From Parcubacteria group bacterium GW2011_GWA1_47_8 (GTDB lineage Bacteria > Patescibacteriota > Minisyncoccia > Phycocordibacterales > UBA1550): DNA of 55,181 nucleotides. Location of the stretch: assembly GCA_000996605.1 (NCBI GenBank), contig LCOP01000002.1, forward strand, positions 1 through 55,181. Reading direction: 5' to 3'. Numbering within the stretch: position 1 is the stretch's first letter; each line of letters begins with the position of its first letter. The notes beneath the pieces are model-generated. The model was given only the letters and a program-made list of their open reading frames with translations. It made no database searches and was not told where the DNA came from. A program made the position numbers and the translations under genes. Positions 24,630 through 33,466 of the stretch are shown in pieces.

Positions 24630-27044
24630 ATGGATGGGAAATATGACCATAAACAAATAGAGAAAAAATGGCAAGCTCTATGGGAAACGGCGGGTATGTA
24701 TCGCGCGAGCGACAAATCCAATAAACCGAAAAAATACGTTTTGGATATGTTCCCGTATCCGTCGGGCGAGGGACTCCACGTCGGGCATCCAAAAGGATAC
24801 ATTGCGACGGATATTTATTCGCGGATGAAGCGTATGCAGGGGTTCAATGTGCTTCACCCGATGGGGTGGGATGCCTTCGGTCTACCTGCGGAACAGTATG
24901 CAATAAAAAATAAAATACACCCGCGTGTTGCGGTGGATAAAAATGTTGCACGCTACAAAGAGCAACTTTCAGATATTGGTTTTGATTATGATTGGTCACG
25001 TGAAGTGAACACCACCGACCCCACTTTTTACAAATGGACACAGTGGATTTTTTTGAAAATGTTTGAAAAGGGACTTGCATATGAAAGCTATGAGCCAATC
25101 AATTGGTGCCCATCTTGCCAGACTGGGCTTGCCAACGAAGATCTGGAAGACGGCAAGTGCGAGCGATGTGGCACGCTTGTGGAGAAAAAGCCGATGCGCC
25201 AGTGGGTGATTCGCATTACCAAGTATGCCGACCGAATGCTTAATGATTTAGATAAGCTCGATTGGCCGACATCAATAAAAGAGTCTCAGAGAAATTGGAT
25301 AGGAAGAAGCGAAGGCGCGGAGATTGATTTTAAAATAGGTGGAAGTGGTAAAGTAACTACGGTTTTTACTACGCGCCCCGATACGCTTTTTGGTGCGACA
25401 TATTGCGTGCTTGCGCCGGAGCATAAACTTATTGATGAGCTGAAAGAGTCAATTACAAATTTGAGTGAAGTTGAAGGGTATCGCGAAGAAACAAAAATAC
25501 GCACGGAGATTGAACGCACCGCAGAGGGGCGCGAAAAAACTGGTGTAAAGTGTGAGGGAATAAGTGTGGTGAACCCCGCAAATGGCGAAGAGCTCCCGCT
25601 CTATGTTGCGGACTATGTACTCGGAAACTACGGCACGGGTGCGGTGATGGCGGTACCCGCGCATGACGAACGTGATTTTGCGTTTGCGAAGAAGTTTAGC
25701 CTACCAATAGTAAAAGTTGTGCAAGGAGGAGGCACAGACGGTGAAGCATATATTGGAAATGGTAATCTTTTTAATTCTGGTAGATTCGATGGGGTTTCTA
25801 ACGAAGTTGCAAAACGAAAAATAACTGACTTTGTAAACGGTCGCTGGGTTACGAAGTATCGTTTGAAGGACTGGGTATTCTCGCGTCAGCGCTATTGGGG
25901 CGAGCCGATCCCGCTTATTCATTGTGAGACTTGTGGCGTAGTTCCCGTTCCCGAAAAAGATTTGCCGGTAGTTTTGCCCGAAGTAGAATCATACGCACCA
26001 ACAGGAACAGGGGAGTCGCCACTTGCGGATATCGCAGAGTGGGTGAATGTATCATGTCCGAAGTGTGGTGGTGCTGGGAAGCGCGAGACGAACACCATGC
26101 CTCAGTGGGCAGGTTCGTCGTGGTACTACTTGCGATTTATTGACCCGCACAACACAGAAGCACTCGTTGATAAAGAAAAAGAAAAATATTGGTCACCGGT
26201 AGATATGTATGTGGGTGGTGCGGAGCACGCGACACGGCACCTCATTTACGCGCGCTTCTATCATAAGTTTTTGTATGACATTGGTGCGGTAAATTACGAG
26301 GAGCCATTTAGTCGTCTTCAAAATGTCGGACTTATTATGGCAGAGGACGGTCGCAAGATGAGCAAGCGTTGGGGAAACGTAGTAAACCCTGATGATATCG
26401 TTGCGGAATATGGCGCGGATACGCTCCGACTCTACGAAATGTTTATGGGACCGTTTGGGCAGTCGGTAGCATGGAGCACGCAGGGTATCGTTGGTCCGTA
26501 TCGTTTCCTCGAACGCGTGTGGCGGCTAAAAAATAAATTACAACAGACAACAGACAACAGGCAACAGGAAGACCAAAAATTAAACACTGAGCTCCATAAG
26601 ACGATAAAAAAAGTTACTGACGATATCGAAGCGATGAGTTTCAATACCGCCGTTTCCCAGCTCATGATTTTTGCCAACGAACTGGAAAAAGAGCCGCAGA
26701 TTTCCCGCATAGCATACGAAACATTCCTCAAACTCCTTGCGCCGTTTGCGCCGCATATTACAGAGGAGTTGTGGCATGAGATAGGGAATACGAGCTCGGT
26801 TCACGGGGCTTCGTGGCCAGTGTTTGACCTGCAAAAAATCGTCGAAAAAGAGGTGATCATCGCGATTCAAGTTGGTGGCAAGGTGAGGGATACGATGACA
26901 GTTGCGCGAGATTTGGATGAAAACGCGGTTCTTTTATTGGCGTTATCGCGACCGATTGTCGCCAAATGGACCGAAGGAAAAGAAGTCATCAAAGTCATCC
27001 ATGTTCCGCACAAACTCCTAAATATCGTTATAGGAGAAGGGTAA
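24630..27044 (+). CDS. leuS: Leucine--tRNA ligase
   Basis: Class I synthetase for leucine, 804 residues. The ATP site HIGH motif appears as HVGH (GEGLHVGHPKGY) and KMSKS as KMSKR (DGRKMSKRWGN). The editing domain lies at about 220-400 (TTRPDTLFGATYCVLAPEH, VMAVPAHDERDFAFA). The zinc-binding region shows CPSC...CERCG. The C-terminal anticodon domain ends with PHKLLNIVIGEG. The domain linker near residues 638-652 is a Gln/Thr/Asn-rich segment (LQQTTDNRQQEDQ), which is encoded by a short CAACAGA-type repeat that also looks like the intergenic repeats of this genome. The start at 24630 is fixed by the -10 box and by the family N-terminus. Confidence 0.97.
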   Translation: MDGKYDHKQIEKKWQALWETAGMYRASDKSNKPKKYVLDMFPYPSGEGLHVGHPKGYIATDIYSRMKRMQGFNVLHPMGWDAFGLPAEQYAIKNKIHPRVAVDKNVARYKEQLSDIGFDYDWSREVNTTDPTFYKWTQWIFLKMFEKGLAYESYEPINWCPSCQTGLANEDLEDGKCERCGTLVEKKPMRQWVIRITKYADRMLNDLDKLDWPTSIKESQRNWIGRSEGAEIDFKIGGSGKVTTVFTTRPDTLFGATYCVLAPEHKLIDELKESITNLSEVEGYREETKIRTEIERTAEGREKTGVKCEGISVVNPANGEELPLYVADYVLGNYGTGAVMAVPAHDERDFAFAKKFSLPIVKVVQGGGTDGEAYIGNGNLFNSGRFDGVSNEVAKRKITDFVNGRWVTKYRLKDWVFSRQRYWGEPIPLIHCETCGVVPVPEKDLPVVLPEVESYAPTGTGESPLADIAEWVNVSCPKCGGAGKRETNTMPQWAGSSWYYLRFIDPHNTEALVDKEKEKYWSPVDMYVGGAEHATRHLIYARFYHKFLYDIGAVNYEEPFSRLQNVGLIMAEDGRKMSKRWGNVVNPDDIVAEYGADTLRLYEMFMGPFGQSVAWSTQGIVGPYRFLERVWRLKNKLQQTTDNRQQEDQKLNTELHKTIKKVTDDIEAMSFNTAVSQLMIFANELEKEPQISRIAYETFLKLLAPFAPHITEELWHEIGNTSSVHGASWPVFDLQKIVEKEVIIAIQVGGKVRDTMTVARDLDENAVLLLALSRPIVAKWTEGKEVIKVIHVPHKLLNIVIGEG
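26540..26569 (+). repeat. ACAACAG microsatellite inside leuS
   Basis: Four degenerate copies of ACAACAG/GCAACAG in tandem within the coding sequence, coding for a Gln/Thr-rich linker. Confidence 0.75.
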
Positions 27045-27052
27045 AACTCGTT

Positions 27053-27080
27053 TCCCTGCGATCTCTGCCGCAGGGATTTT
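27053..27080 (+). terminator. Intrinsic terminator of leuS
   Basis: TCCCTGCG (27053-27060) pairs with CGCAGGGA (27069-27076), followed by TTTT. A second weaker imperfect hairpin (about 27085-27132) follows before the next gene. Confidence 0.8.
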
Positions 27081-27215
27081 GATTGGAATCGGTGTATCCG
27101 GAAAAATCTCCTTTTCCGATATCCACCCCGAAAGCTTGACTTATCTATGTATTAGTGATAAAAATTAGGAACGTATTAATAAACAATTTAATCAGTAATC
27201 TTCTTGACCACAATT

Positions 27216-28247
27216 ATGTTGTCCGCAATTACATTTAAACCAAAACAGGTCGTAAAGAGACTTCTCGCTCCACTTTCACCGCGTGCTCTTGATGTGATGA
27301 CAAAGCGCTATGGTCTCAGTGAAAACACCGAGCGCATGACTCTTGAAAGTATTGGAGGAATTTATGGTATTACACGCGAGCGTGTGCGCCAGATTGAAAA
27401 CTTCGCGCTTACAACAATCAAAAAATCCGACGTCTTCAAGAAAGAAGCGGCAGTTTTTAAAGAGTTGAACATGCTTGCGCGGATGATGGGCGGCATTGTT
27501 TGCGAAGAGGATTTCCTCATGCATCTTTCCAAGGACTATAGCGTACAAAACCACCTCTTCTTTCTTCTCGTGGTGGGTGACGAATTCAAGCGCGAAAAAG
27601 AAGACGAGCATTTCAAGCATCGCTGGATCGTTGATGATAAAATTTCAATGAAGGTACACGACGCACTCAAAAATCTTTACGAAACACTTTCTCACGAGGA
27701 CATTATTCCCGAGGGCGAGATTATCGCGGCATTCATGAACCACATGAAGGAGGTTTCCGAGGAATACAAGAACGAAGAGATTATCAAACGCTGGCTTTCA
27801 ATCTCAAAAAAGATTGCCAAGAATCCTCTCGGTGAATGGGGCGCGGCAGAGTCGCCCAATGTGAATGCCCGCGGTATGCGCGACTACGCGTATTTGATTA
27901 TCCGCAAGCACGGCTCCCCGATGCACTTTACCGAAGTGGCGGAAGCAATCACGGAAGTTTTTCATAAAAAAGCGCACGTCGCGACGTGCCATAATGAGCT
28001 TATCAAAGACAAACGCTTTGTGCTCGTGGGACGCGGACTCTACGCGCTGTCGTCGTGGGGATACGAGAAAGGCGTAGTGAAAGACGTGGTGGCGAAGATT
28101 CTCAAAAAAGAAGGACCTCTCACCAAGAAAGATATCATTGATCGCGTACTCAAAGAGCGCTACGTGAAAGAAAATACTGTTTTTGTAAATCTCCAAGATT
28201 CGAAGTATTTCAAAAAAACAAAAGACGGAAAGTATACGTTGGCGTAG
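27216..28247 (+). CDS. Sigma-70 region 4 plus HARE-HTH domain protein
   Basis: 343 residues from the ATG at 27216 (a TTG at 27204 would add four). The N-terminal part (about 10-70) is a sigma region 4-type helix-turn-helix (MTLESIGGIYGITRERVRQI), the element that reads -35 boxes. The middle is helical. The C-terminal half contains HARE-HTH winged domains related to the RNA polymerase delta subunit (ARGMRDYAYLIIRKHGSPMHF, GLYALSSWGY, YVKENTVFVNLQ). There are no sigma regions 2 or 3, so it is not a complete sigma factor. It could be a delta-like RNA polymerase partner or a DNA-binding regulator. It stands alone, between two terminators, and probably acts globally (inference). Confidence 0.8.
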   Translation: MLSAITFKPKQVVKRLLAPLSPRALDVMTKRYGLSENTERMTLESIGGIYGITRERVRQIENFALTTIKKSDVFKKEAAVFKELNMLARMMGGIVCEEDFLMHLSKDYSVQNHLFFLLVVGDEFKREKEDEHFKHRWIVDDKISMKVHDALKNLYETLSHEDIIPEGEIIAAFMNHMKEVSEEYKNEEIIKRWLSISKKIAKNPLGEWGAAESPNVNARGMRDYAYLIIRKHGSPMHFTEVAEAITEVFHKKAHVATCHNELIKDKRFVLVGRGLYALSSWGYEKGVVKDVVAKILKKEGPLTKKDIIDRVLKERYVKENTVFVNLQDSKYFKKTKDGKYTLA

Positions 28248-28278
28248 GGGTAGAAGATAGAATATAGAATAGGGGAAA

Positions 28279-28318
28279 GAGGGGCGGCGCTTATGCGCTG
28301 CCCCTCTTCGTATTTTTC
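28279..28318 (+). terminator. Strong intrinsic terminator
   Basis: GAGGGGCGGCGC pairs with GCGCTGCCCCTC (28279-28306) around a TTAT loop, followed by a T-rich tract (TTCGTATTTTT). Confidence 0.85.
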
Positions 28319-28357
28319 TATTTTAAAATTCCATATTCCAAATTCTACCCCCTGTGG

Positions 28358-28363
28358 TATGAT
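28358..28363 (+). promoter_or_regulatory. Leaderless-type -10 box
   Basis: TGG-TATGAT ends 7 nt before the ATG at 28371. Confidence 0.5.
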
Positions 28364-28370
28364 AATCAGT

Positions 28371-29603
28371 ATGAATGTCACAGAGACGTTTCTATTCCAA
28401 GATTTTTATAATCAAGTGCTTGCGCCGTTTTTTGTCATATTCCCGTACCTAATACCTATTGTGCTGGTCATCATGTTTTGGGATGTGTGGCTTAAATATG
28501 TGCGCGCACGTTATCGCGCGAGTATCAATTGGGTTTTGCTCGAAATAAAGGTTCCAAAAGAAATACATAAGACTCCGCTTGCCATGGAGATTGTTCTCAA
28601 CGCAATGTATCAGACTGGCGGTACGACGACATGGATCGATAGATACTGGAAAGGAAAACTGCGGGAAGACTTTTCTCTGGAGATGGTTTCGATCGATGGA
28701 CATATAAAATTCTTCATTCGCGTGTCGTCATTTTTTAAAAATATTATTGAAGCACAGCTTTATGCGCAGTATCCGGATATTGAAGTCTATGAAGTTCCTG
28801 ACTATACGCGCTATGTGAACTATCGCGGGAAAGAGGGTTCATGGTCGATGGTCGGTACTGGGTACAAGCTCGTCAAAGAGGACCCCTATCCGATTAAAAC
28901 CTATGTCGATTTTGGCATGGATAAAGAAGGGGTAAAAGAGGAGTTCAAAATAGACCCGCTGACCTCGGTAATAGAGTACTTGGGATCGATTGGGCAAGGT
29001 GAGCAGATATGGATTCAGATTATGATTCGTGCCGCAACCAAGCGGTATCGAAAAAAAGATGGAACGAAAGGGGATTGGAAAGATGAAGGAAAAGGAATCA
29101 TCGACAAACTTACCAAGCGCAACGAAAAAACCGAGGAGGGGACGCCGGTGTTCAAAATGATGATGATGACAAAGGGTGAGCTGGAGACAATCGCCGCAAT
29201 CGAACGCAGTATGAGCAAGCTTGGTTTCGACTGCGGTATCCGTGCGCTCTATCTCGCGAAAAATGAAAAGTTCGACCCGAGCAATATCAAGGCGCTGGGC
29301 GGACTCTTGCGTGCGTTCACATCCCAAAGTTTGAATTCGTTCACCGTGTGTCATCAAACGTTTGGGTTTGATTATCCATGGCAAGACTACAATAAAATAC
29401 GCATCACCAAGAAGCGTCGTGAGCAGTTTGAGGCATACAAGCATCGCGGATGGTTTTACGGCGACCATACAGAAAAACCGTTCGTGCTGACATCGGAGGA
29501 GCTCGCAACGATCTATCATTTCCCGGGCGGTGTTGCGCAGACGCCAACGTTTGGTCGTATTCCGTCACACAAGAGCGAAGCACCGGTCAACCTGCCAATT
29601 TGA
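28371..29603 (+). CDS. Conserved membrane-anchored protein of unknown function
   Basis: 410 residues from the ATG at 28371. An N-terminal membrane helix (about 18-42, VIFPYLIPIVLVIMFWDVW) is followed by a soluble part beginning INWVLLEIKVPKEIHKTPLAMEI. That opening, and the later LETIAAIERSMSKLGFDCGIRALY stretch, are typical of a Patescibacteria-specific family that often neighbours secretion or DNA-transfer ATPases. I cannot name the domain with certainty. There is no catalytic motif. The gene lies just upstream of mltG (8-bp gap), so the two are co-transcribed and this protein may take part in envelope or pilus assembly. Confidence 0.65.
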   Translation: MNVTETFLFQDFYNQVLAPFFVIFPYLIPIVLVIMFWDVWLKYVRARYRASINWVLLEIKVPKEIHKTPLAMEIVLNAMYQTGGTTTWIDRYWKGKLREDFSLEMVSIDGHIKFFIRVSSFFKNIIEAQLYAQYPDIEVYEVPDYTRYVNYRGKEGSWSMVGTGYKLVKEDPYPIKTYVDFGMDKEGVKEEFKIDPLTSVIEYLGSIGQGEQIWIQIMIRAATKRYRKKDGTKGDWKDEGKGIIDKLTKRNEKTEEGTPVFKMMMMTKGELETIAAIERSMSKLGFDCGIRALYLAKNEKFDPSNIKALGGLLRAFTSQSLNSFTVCHQTFGFDYPWQDYNKIRITKKRREQFEAYKHRGWFYGDHTEKPFVLTSEELATIYHFPGGVAQTPTFGRIPSHKSEAPVNLPI

Positions 29604-29611
29604 TAATATCC

Positions 29612-30658
29612 ATGGAACATACATTCAACAATATAGGGCATGCCCCGGGTAATGGTTATAGCAACAAGGGTATTCCGCCGCCGTTCCTCGGTATGGATGC
29701 TCGCTCCGCGAAATTGTTTATGGTTGTTGTACTGGTGGTCATTTTTATTTTATCGTTCATCTCACTTTCTATCTTACCCCCCAGCACGTTTCCCGTAGGA
29801 AGGGTTGTCAGTATCAAAAGCGGCATGTCGCTCGGGGAAGTATCGGCTTTATTCAAGAAAGAATCCATTATTCGCTCGCGTGTTGCGTTTGAGGCGTGCG
29901 TGACCCTTCTTGATGGCGATCACAATGTTGTGGCGGAAGACTATGCATTTAGGGAGCCCGTAAGTACTTGTGTCGTCGCCGAACGCGTGGTCAAGGGAAT
30001 CTCGGGGATTCCCGCCACCCGCGTGACGATTCCCGAGGGTTTTTCAAATCGAGAAATCGCGGCGGTTCTCAAGAAGAATTTACAGGAATTTAATGAGAAA
30101 GTATTTTTGAGCCGCGCACAAAAGAAAGAGGGATATTTATTTCCTGACACGTATTTTTTGAAGTCAATCACTTCTGCTCAAGATGCAATCAAGCTTATGG
30201 AGGAAAACTTTGAGAAAAAGATAATCTCAATTCGCCCTTTGATAAGTGCGTCAGGGCATTCGCTTCAAGATATTGTAATTATGGCGTCGATTATCGAAAA
30301 AGAAGCGCTCATCGACGAAGACAGAGGTGTCATTTCGGGTATTCTTTGGAAACGAATCGAGATTGGCATGCCCCTTCAAGTTGATGCCCCGTTTTTATAC
30401 CTTCTCAAAAAGACTTCCGCCGAGCTTACACAAGACGACCTCAAAATAAATTCACGTTATAATACGTATATCAATAAAGGGCTACCCGCAGGTCCTATCG
30501 GAAATCCGGGAATTGCCGCCCTCCGCGCCGCCGCTACACCAAAAGATTCTCCCTACCTTTATTATCTCTCTGACAATAATGGTGTGATGCACTATGCAAA
30601 AGATTTTGAAGAGCACAAGAGAAATAAGGCGAAGTATTTAAGTAAGATAGAATATTGA
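29612..30658 (+). CDS. mltG: Endolytic murein transglycosylase MltG
   Basis: Cuts nascent peptidoglycan glycan strands and sets their length. 348 residues from the ATG at 29612, which follows the previous stop by 8 bp. One membrane helix at about 34-56 is followed by a LysM-like subdomain (KSGMSLGEVSALFKKE). The YceG catalytic domain has the characteristic ASIIEKEA with the catalytic Glu, and PAGPIGNPGIAALRAAA and the ending YYLSDNNGVMHYAKDFEEH are signature segments. It indicates a peptidoglycan wall. Downstream 30646-30690 holds degenerate GAATATTGAATT repeats. Confidence 0.93.
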   Translation: MEHTFNNIGHAPGNGYSNKGIPPPFLGMDARSAKLFMVVVLVVIFILSFISLSILPPSTFPVGRVVSIKSGMSLGEVSALFKKESIIRSRVAFEACVTLLDGDHNVVAEDYAFREPVSTCVVAERVVKGISGIPATRVTIPEGFSNREIAAVLKKNLQEFNEKVFLSRAQKKEGYLFPDTYFLKSITSAQDAIKLMEENFEKKIISIRPLISASGHSLQDIVIMASIIEKEALIDEDRGVISGILWKRIEIGMPLQVDAPFLYLLKKTSAELTQDDLKINSRYNTYINKGLPAGPIGNPGIAALRAAATPKDSPYLYYLSDNNGVMHYAKDFEEHKRNKAKYLSKIEY

Positions 30659-30751
30659 ATTCTGAATATAGAGTATGGAACGGGGAACGGGATGCAAAGT
30701 TGAGAATGTTGCCTTGTTGCGATTTTGGCGGTATTCGGGTAGGGTAGAAAT

Positions 30752-31876
30752 ATGAAAAGGAAATCCAAGAGGCGCGTATTTGTAGGAATGTCCGGCGGGG
30801 TAGACAGTTCGGTCGCCGCGGTGCTTCTCCAAAAGGAAGGTTATGATGTGACGGGGGTTTTTATGAAGGTATGGCAACCGGACTTTTTGGATTGCACGTG
30901 GCGTGAGGAGCGTCGCGATGCCCTCCGTGTTGCGGCGCATCTCGGTATCACGCTCCTCACGTGGGACTTTGAGCGCGAGTATAAAGAAGGGGTTGCCGAC
31001 TACATGATCCGTGAATACAAAGCAGGGCGTACGCCGAACCCGGATGTCATGTGCAACAAGGAAGTAAAGTTCGGCGCGTTCTTTCGGCGCGCAATGAAAG
31101 AGGGCGCGGATGTGGTGGCGACGGGACATTACGCACAGGTCGCCCGAGGCGACCGCGGACAAACGCGGAATGAGCGCGGAAGAACGCGGAAGGAAGCCGA
31201 GGGATACAGGATGTTGAAAGGGGTGGATGATGCCAAGGATCAGTCGTATTTTTTGTGGACACTGGGGCAAGAGCAATTATCAAGAACACTGTTTCCTGTT
31301 GGCGAATTTAAAAAATCACAGGTGCGGGCGCTTGCAAAGAAATTTGGATTACCCACGGCGGAGAAGAAAGACAGCCAAGGGCTTTGCTTTATGGGGCAAC
31401 TCGATGTGAAAGATTTTCTCGCACATTTTATTGAAGAGAAGGAGGGAAGCGTGGTGAATGAAAAAGGTGAAAATATTGGCACGCATCGCGGGGCGTATTT
31501 TTACACACTTGGTGAACGCCATGGATTTACGGTCACTCAAAAGACTACTGATGACGCTCCGTATTATGTGGTAGCGAAAGATCTTGAGCGTAATACGGTC
31601 ACCGTGGCGCACCGCTTGCTGAAAGAATCGCTTTCGTGCGCACGAAAGAGCGTAGAATTTTCGCATGCAAATTTTTGCGGGGGAGTAGCTCCTCATGTCG
31701 GTGCCTCATACACAGCATGTGTCCGGTATCATGGCGAGCGCTACAAATGTCGTATTGACGCTATTGCCGAAAAGGGATTTTCCCTCACGTTTGCCAAGCC
31801 GGTGGTCGTCGCACCCGGTCAATCTGTCGTGCTCTACGATGGCGATGAGTGCATGGGCGGGGGAGTGGCGGAATAA
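30752..31876 (+). CDS. mnmA: tRNA-specific 2-thiouridylase MnmA
   Basis: Thiolates U34 of tRNA-Lys, -Glu and -Gln. It has 374 residues. The ATP PP-loop SGGVDSSVAA lies near the N-terminus. The catalytic cysteines are in NPDVMCNKE and the SQGLCFMGQ region. The tRNA-binding and beta-barrel domains follow. Between GHYAQVA and GYRMLKGVDDAKDQSYF there is an inserted 18-residue Arg/Glu-rich segment (about 133-150) that other MnmA proteins lack; it is encoded by a CGCGGA-type repeat. The upstream region has no Shine-Dalgarno sequence but is G-rich. Confidence 0.95.
   Translation: MKRKSKRRVFVGMSGGVDSSVAAVLLQKEGYDVTGVFMKVWQPDFLDCTWREERRDALRVAAHLGITLLTWDFEREYKEGVADYMIREYKAGRTPNPDVMCNKEVKFGAFFRRAMKEGADVVATGHYAQVARGDRGQTRNERGRTRKEAEGYRMLKGVDDAKDQSYFLWTLGQEQLSRTLFPVGEFKKSQVRALAKKFGLPTAEKKDSQGLCFMGQLDVKDFLAHFIEEKEGSVVNEKGENIGTHRGAYFYTLGERHGFTVTQKTTDDAPYYVVAKDLERNTVTVAHRLLKESLSCARKSVEFSHANFCGGVAPHVGASYTACVRYHGERYKCRIDAIAEKGFSLTFAKPVVVAPGQSVVLYDGDECMGGGVAE
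31153..31192 (+). repeat. CGCGGA-type degenerate repeat inserted in mnmA
   Basis: Four degenerate copies of (A)CGCGGA(C/A) with spacers of 3-5 nt, in frame. The same pattern, reversed, occurs in the prepilin gene at 50493-50519. Confidence 0.75.
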
Positions 31877-31899
31877 TACATAGGCGAGGCCTATGTATT
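31875..31899 (+). other. Perfect hairpin overlapping the mnmA stop codon
   Basis: AATACATAGGC (31875-31885) pairs with GCCTATGTATT (31889-31899), loop GAG. There is no T run, so it is not a standard terminator; it may stabilise the mRNA end. Confidence 0.6.
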
Positions 31900-31966
31900 G
31901 TGTAGTGGCCTGCGTAATTCCTACTGACCCCCCCACTATCCCTTTAACACACGGCTACACTCATGC

Positions 31967-31972
31967 TAAAAT
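31967..31972 (+). promoter_or_regulatory. Leaderless-type -10 box before the IS630 remnant
   Basis: TGC-TAAAAT ends 6 nt before the ATG at 31979. Confidence 0.5.
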
Positions 31973-31978
31973 GTATGC

Positions 31979-32344
31979 ATGACTTTTACCAAACAAAAAA
32001 ATACAGAGAAGCACGCGGCACATATTACTACACTAACAGAGCGCAGGTACAAAGCACTCGAATACTATAAAAAAGACCTCTCTCAGTCCGCCATAGCAGA
32101 GAAGCTGGGTGCTCATCGTTCAAAGATGGTTGCCGTGTATCTTTTAAAACAAAAATCATGGCTAAAGACGGTGCGGTATCCCGCATATGCCCCTAATCTT
32201 AATCCGATTGAATACGTTTGGGGAGCAATCAAGAAAAAAGACATTGAGGGCATCGCGGGAGACTGGGGACTATCATACGTGATGAAGCAGGTGCAGAAAG
32301 GTAAAAAGAGGATACAGAAGGATCAAGAAATTCTCATTTACTGA
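31979..32344 (+). pseudogene. IS630-type transposase remnant with an internal deletion
   Basis: 121 residues. Residues about 17-58 form an IS630-like helix-turn-helix (LTERRYKALEYYKKDLSQSA, with AEKLGAHRSK). The chain then jumps directly to the C-terminal DDE part (PAYAPNLNPIEYVWGAIKKK), where full IS630 transposases of roughly 340 residues have the first catalytic Asp residues in between. The join is in frame. At least one DDE acidic residue region is absent, so it cannot transpose. No clear terminal inverted repeats were found. It marks the border of a small region containing an epimerase gene. Confidence 0.75.
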
Positions 32345-32496
32345 CACCTGCTACGAGTTTGAATTGTGCGATTTCGATTATCATAGTTTTGAAATAAAGG
32401 TTAATGTTTTGGCATTTCGAACTCATTTGCTATCGTAACACAGCCTATATATCATTTTATATTGTTTATTATATTTTCTTGTAATCGCGCCTTAAA

Positions 32497-33414
32497 TTAC
32501 TTTAACGACCGGACTGTTTCCATAATCCCCTTTTTGTATGGGGTAACTTGGAACTTGAAAGTATTTTCAAATTTACTACTATCGAAAAGGTAATCTGCCT
32601 CGTTTTGATACAACATCTCCATATTCTCTTTGACTACCTCAACAAAGAATCCAGCCATACGCAACATTCCTCTAGATAAAAGAGTGTGATGCGATTCAAC
32701 TCCAAAAGCTTCCGTTGCAAATTTTATAATTTCTTTCCCCGTTAAAGCGTTTTTGTCTGTTGGTAAGTGCCAAACCTGATTGTAAGCACTTTCCGTATTG
32801 CCAAGCAACGCCATCGCGCGAACAGCATCTGGAACATAGGTGAAAGTATGTTTTACCCCATCGTTCAGCATCCATTGTGGCTTCTTTCTTTTTTTTAAAT
32901 TTCCAAAAACCATAACCGACAAAACGCTTGTCGGAGTATTGGGTCCATAAAAATCAGCTGAACGCGCAATAAGTGCCTTGAGTTTCCCATTACGCATTTC
33001 TTGCAAAAGCATCTCTGCCACACGAGCCCTTACTTCCCCTTTCTTACTTGATGGTTTAATAGGCGTCTCTTCGGTCATCCAGCCAGACACTTTACCATAC
33101 ATGTAAACATTGTCAAAAAACACCAACTTTGCATTATGTTTTTTGCAGGCTGTTATTACATTTTGCATAACGAGTGGCCATTCCTTTTCCCATACCTTAG
33201 TGCTGTAAGGTATCCCCACCGTCAAGTACACTATCTCAGAACCCTCAACTGCACGGAGAGTTTCTTCAAGATTTGTTAAGTTTGCTTGAAAAAGCTCGTC
33301 ATTTTGATTTACCTTTTTAGGATTTCTCCCAACCAAACGTATATTCTTGGTGTATGTTGTAAGTGCTTTTGCAAGTTCTGTCCCCACCGTTCCTACTCCG
33401 AGTATTGTTTGCAT
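32497..33414 (-). CDS. NAD(P)-dependent epimerase/dehydratase-like short-chain dehydrogenase
   Basis: 305 residues from the ATG at 33414, where the Rossmann motif starts at once (QTILGVGTVGTELAKAL); the ATG at 33423 adds three residues. The extended-SDR active site Y-x3-K appears as YMYGK, and FYGPNTPTSVLS and HTFTYVPDAVRAM are typical of the family. The substrate, probably a nucleotide sugar, cannot be assigned. Base composition is more AT-rich than neighbouring genes, and a transposase remnant lies 150 bp away, suggesting acquisition. It has its own start region and does not form an operon with the efflux genes. Confidence 0.85.
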   Translation of the reverse strand: MQTILGVGTVGTELAKALTTYTKNIRLVGRNPKKVNQNDELFQANLTNLEETLRAVEGSEIVYLTVGIPYSTKVWEKEWPLVMQNVITACKKHNAKLVFFDNVYMYGKVSGWMTEETPIKPSSKKGEVRARVAEMLLQEMRNGKLKALIARSADFYGPNTPTSVLSVMVFGNLKKRKKPQWMLNDGVKHTFTYVPDAVRAMALLGNTESAYNQVWHLPTDKNALTGKEIIKFATEAFGVESHHTLLSRGMLRMAGFFVEVVKENMEMLYQNEADYLFDSSKFENTFKFQVTPYKKGIMETVRSLK

Positions 33415-33466
33415 AATTATCATCTTATATTGTTTTTAATTAAAATTCAACGGCGTGCCTGCCGCG

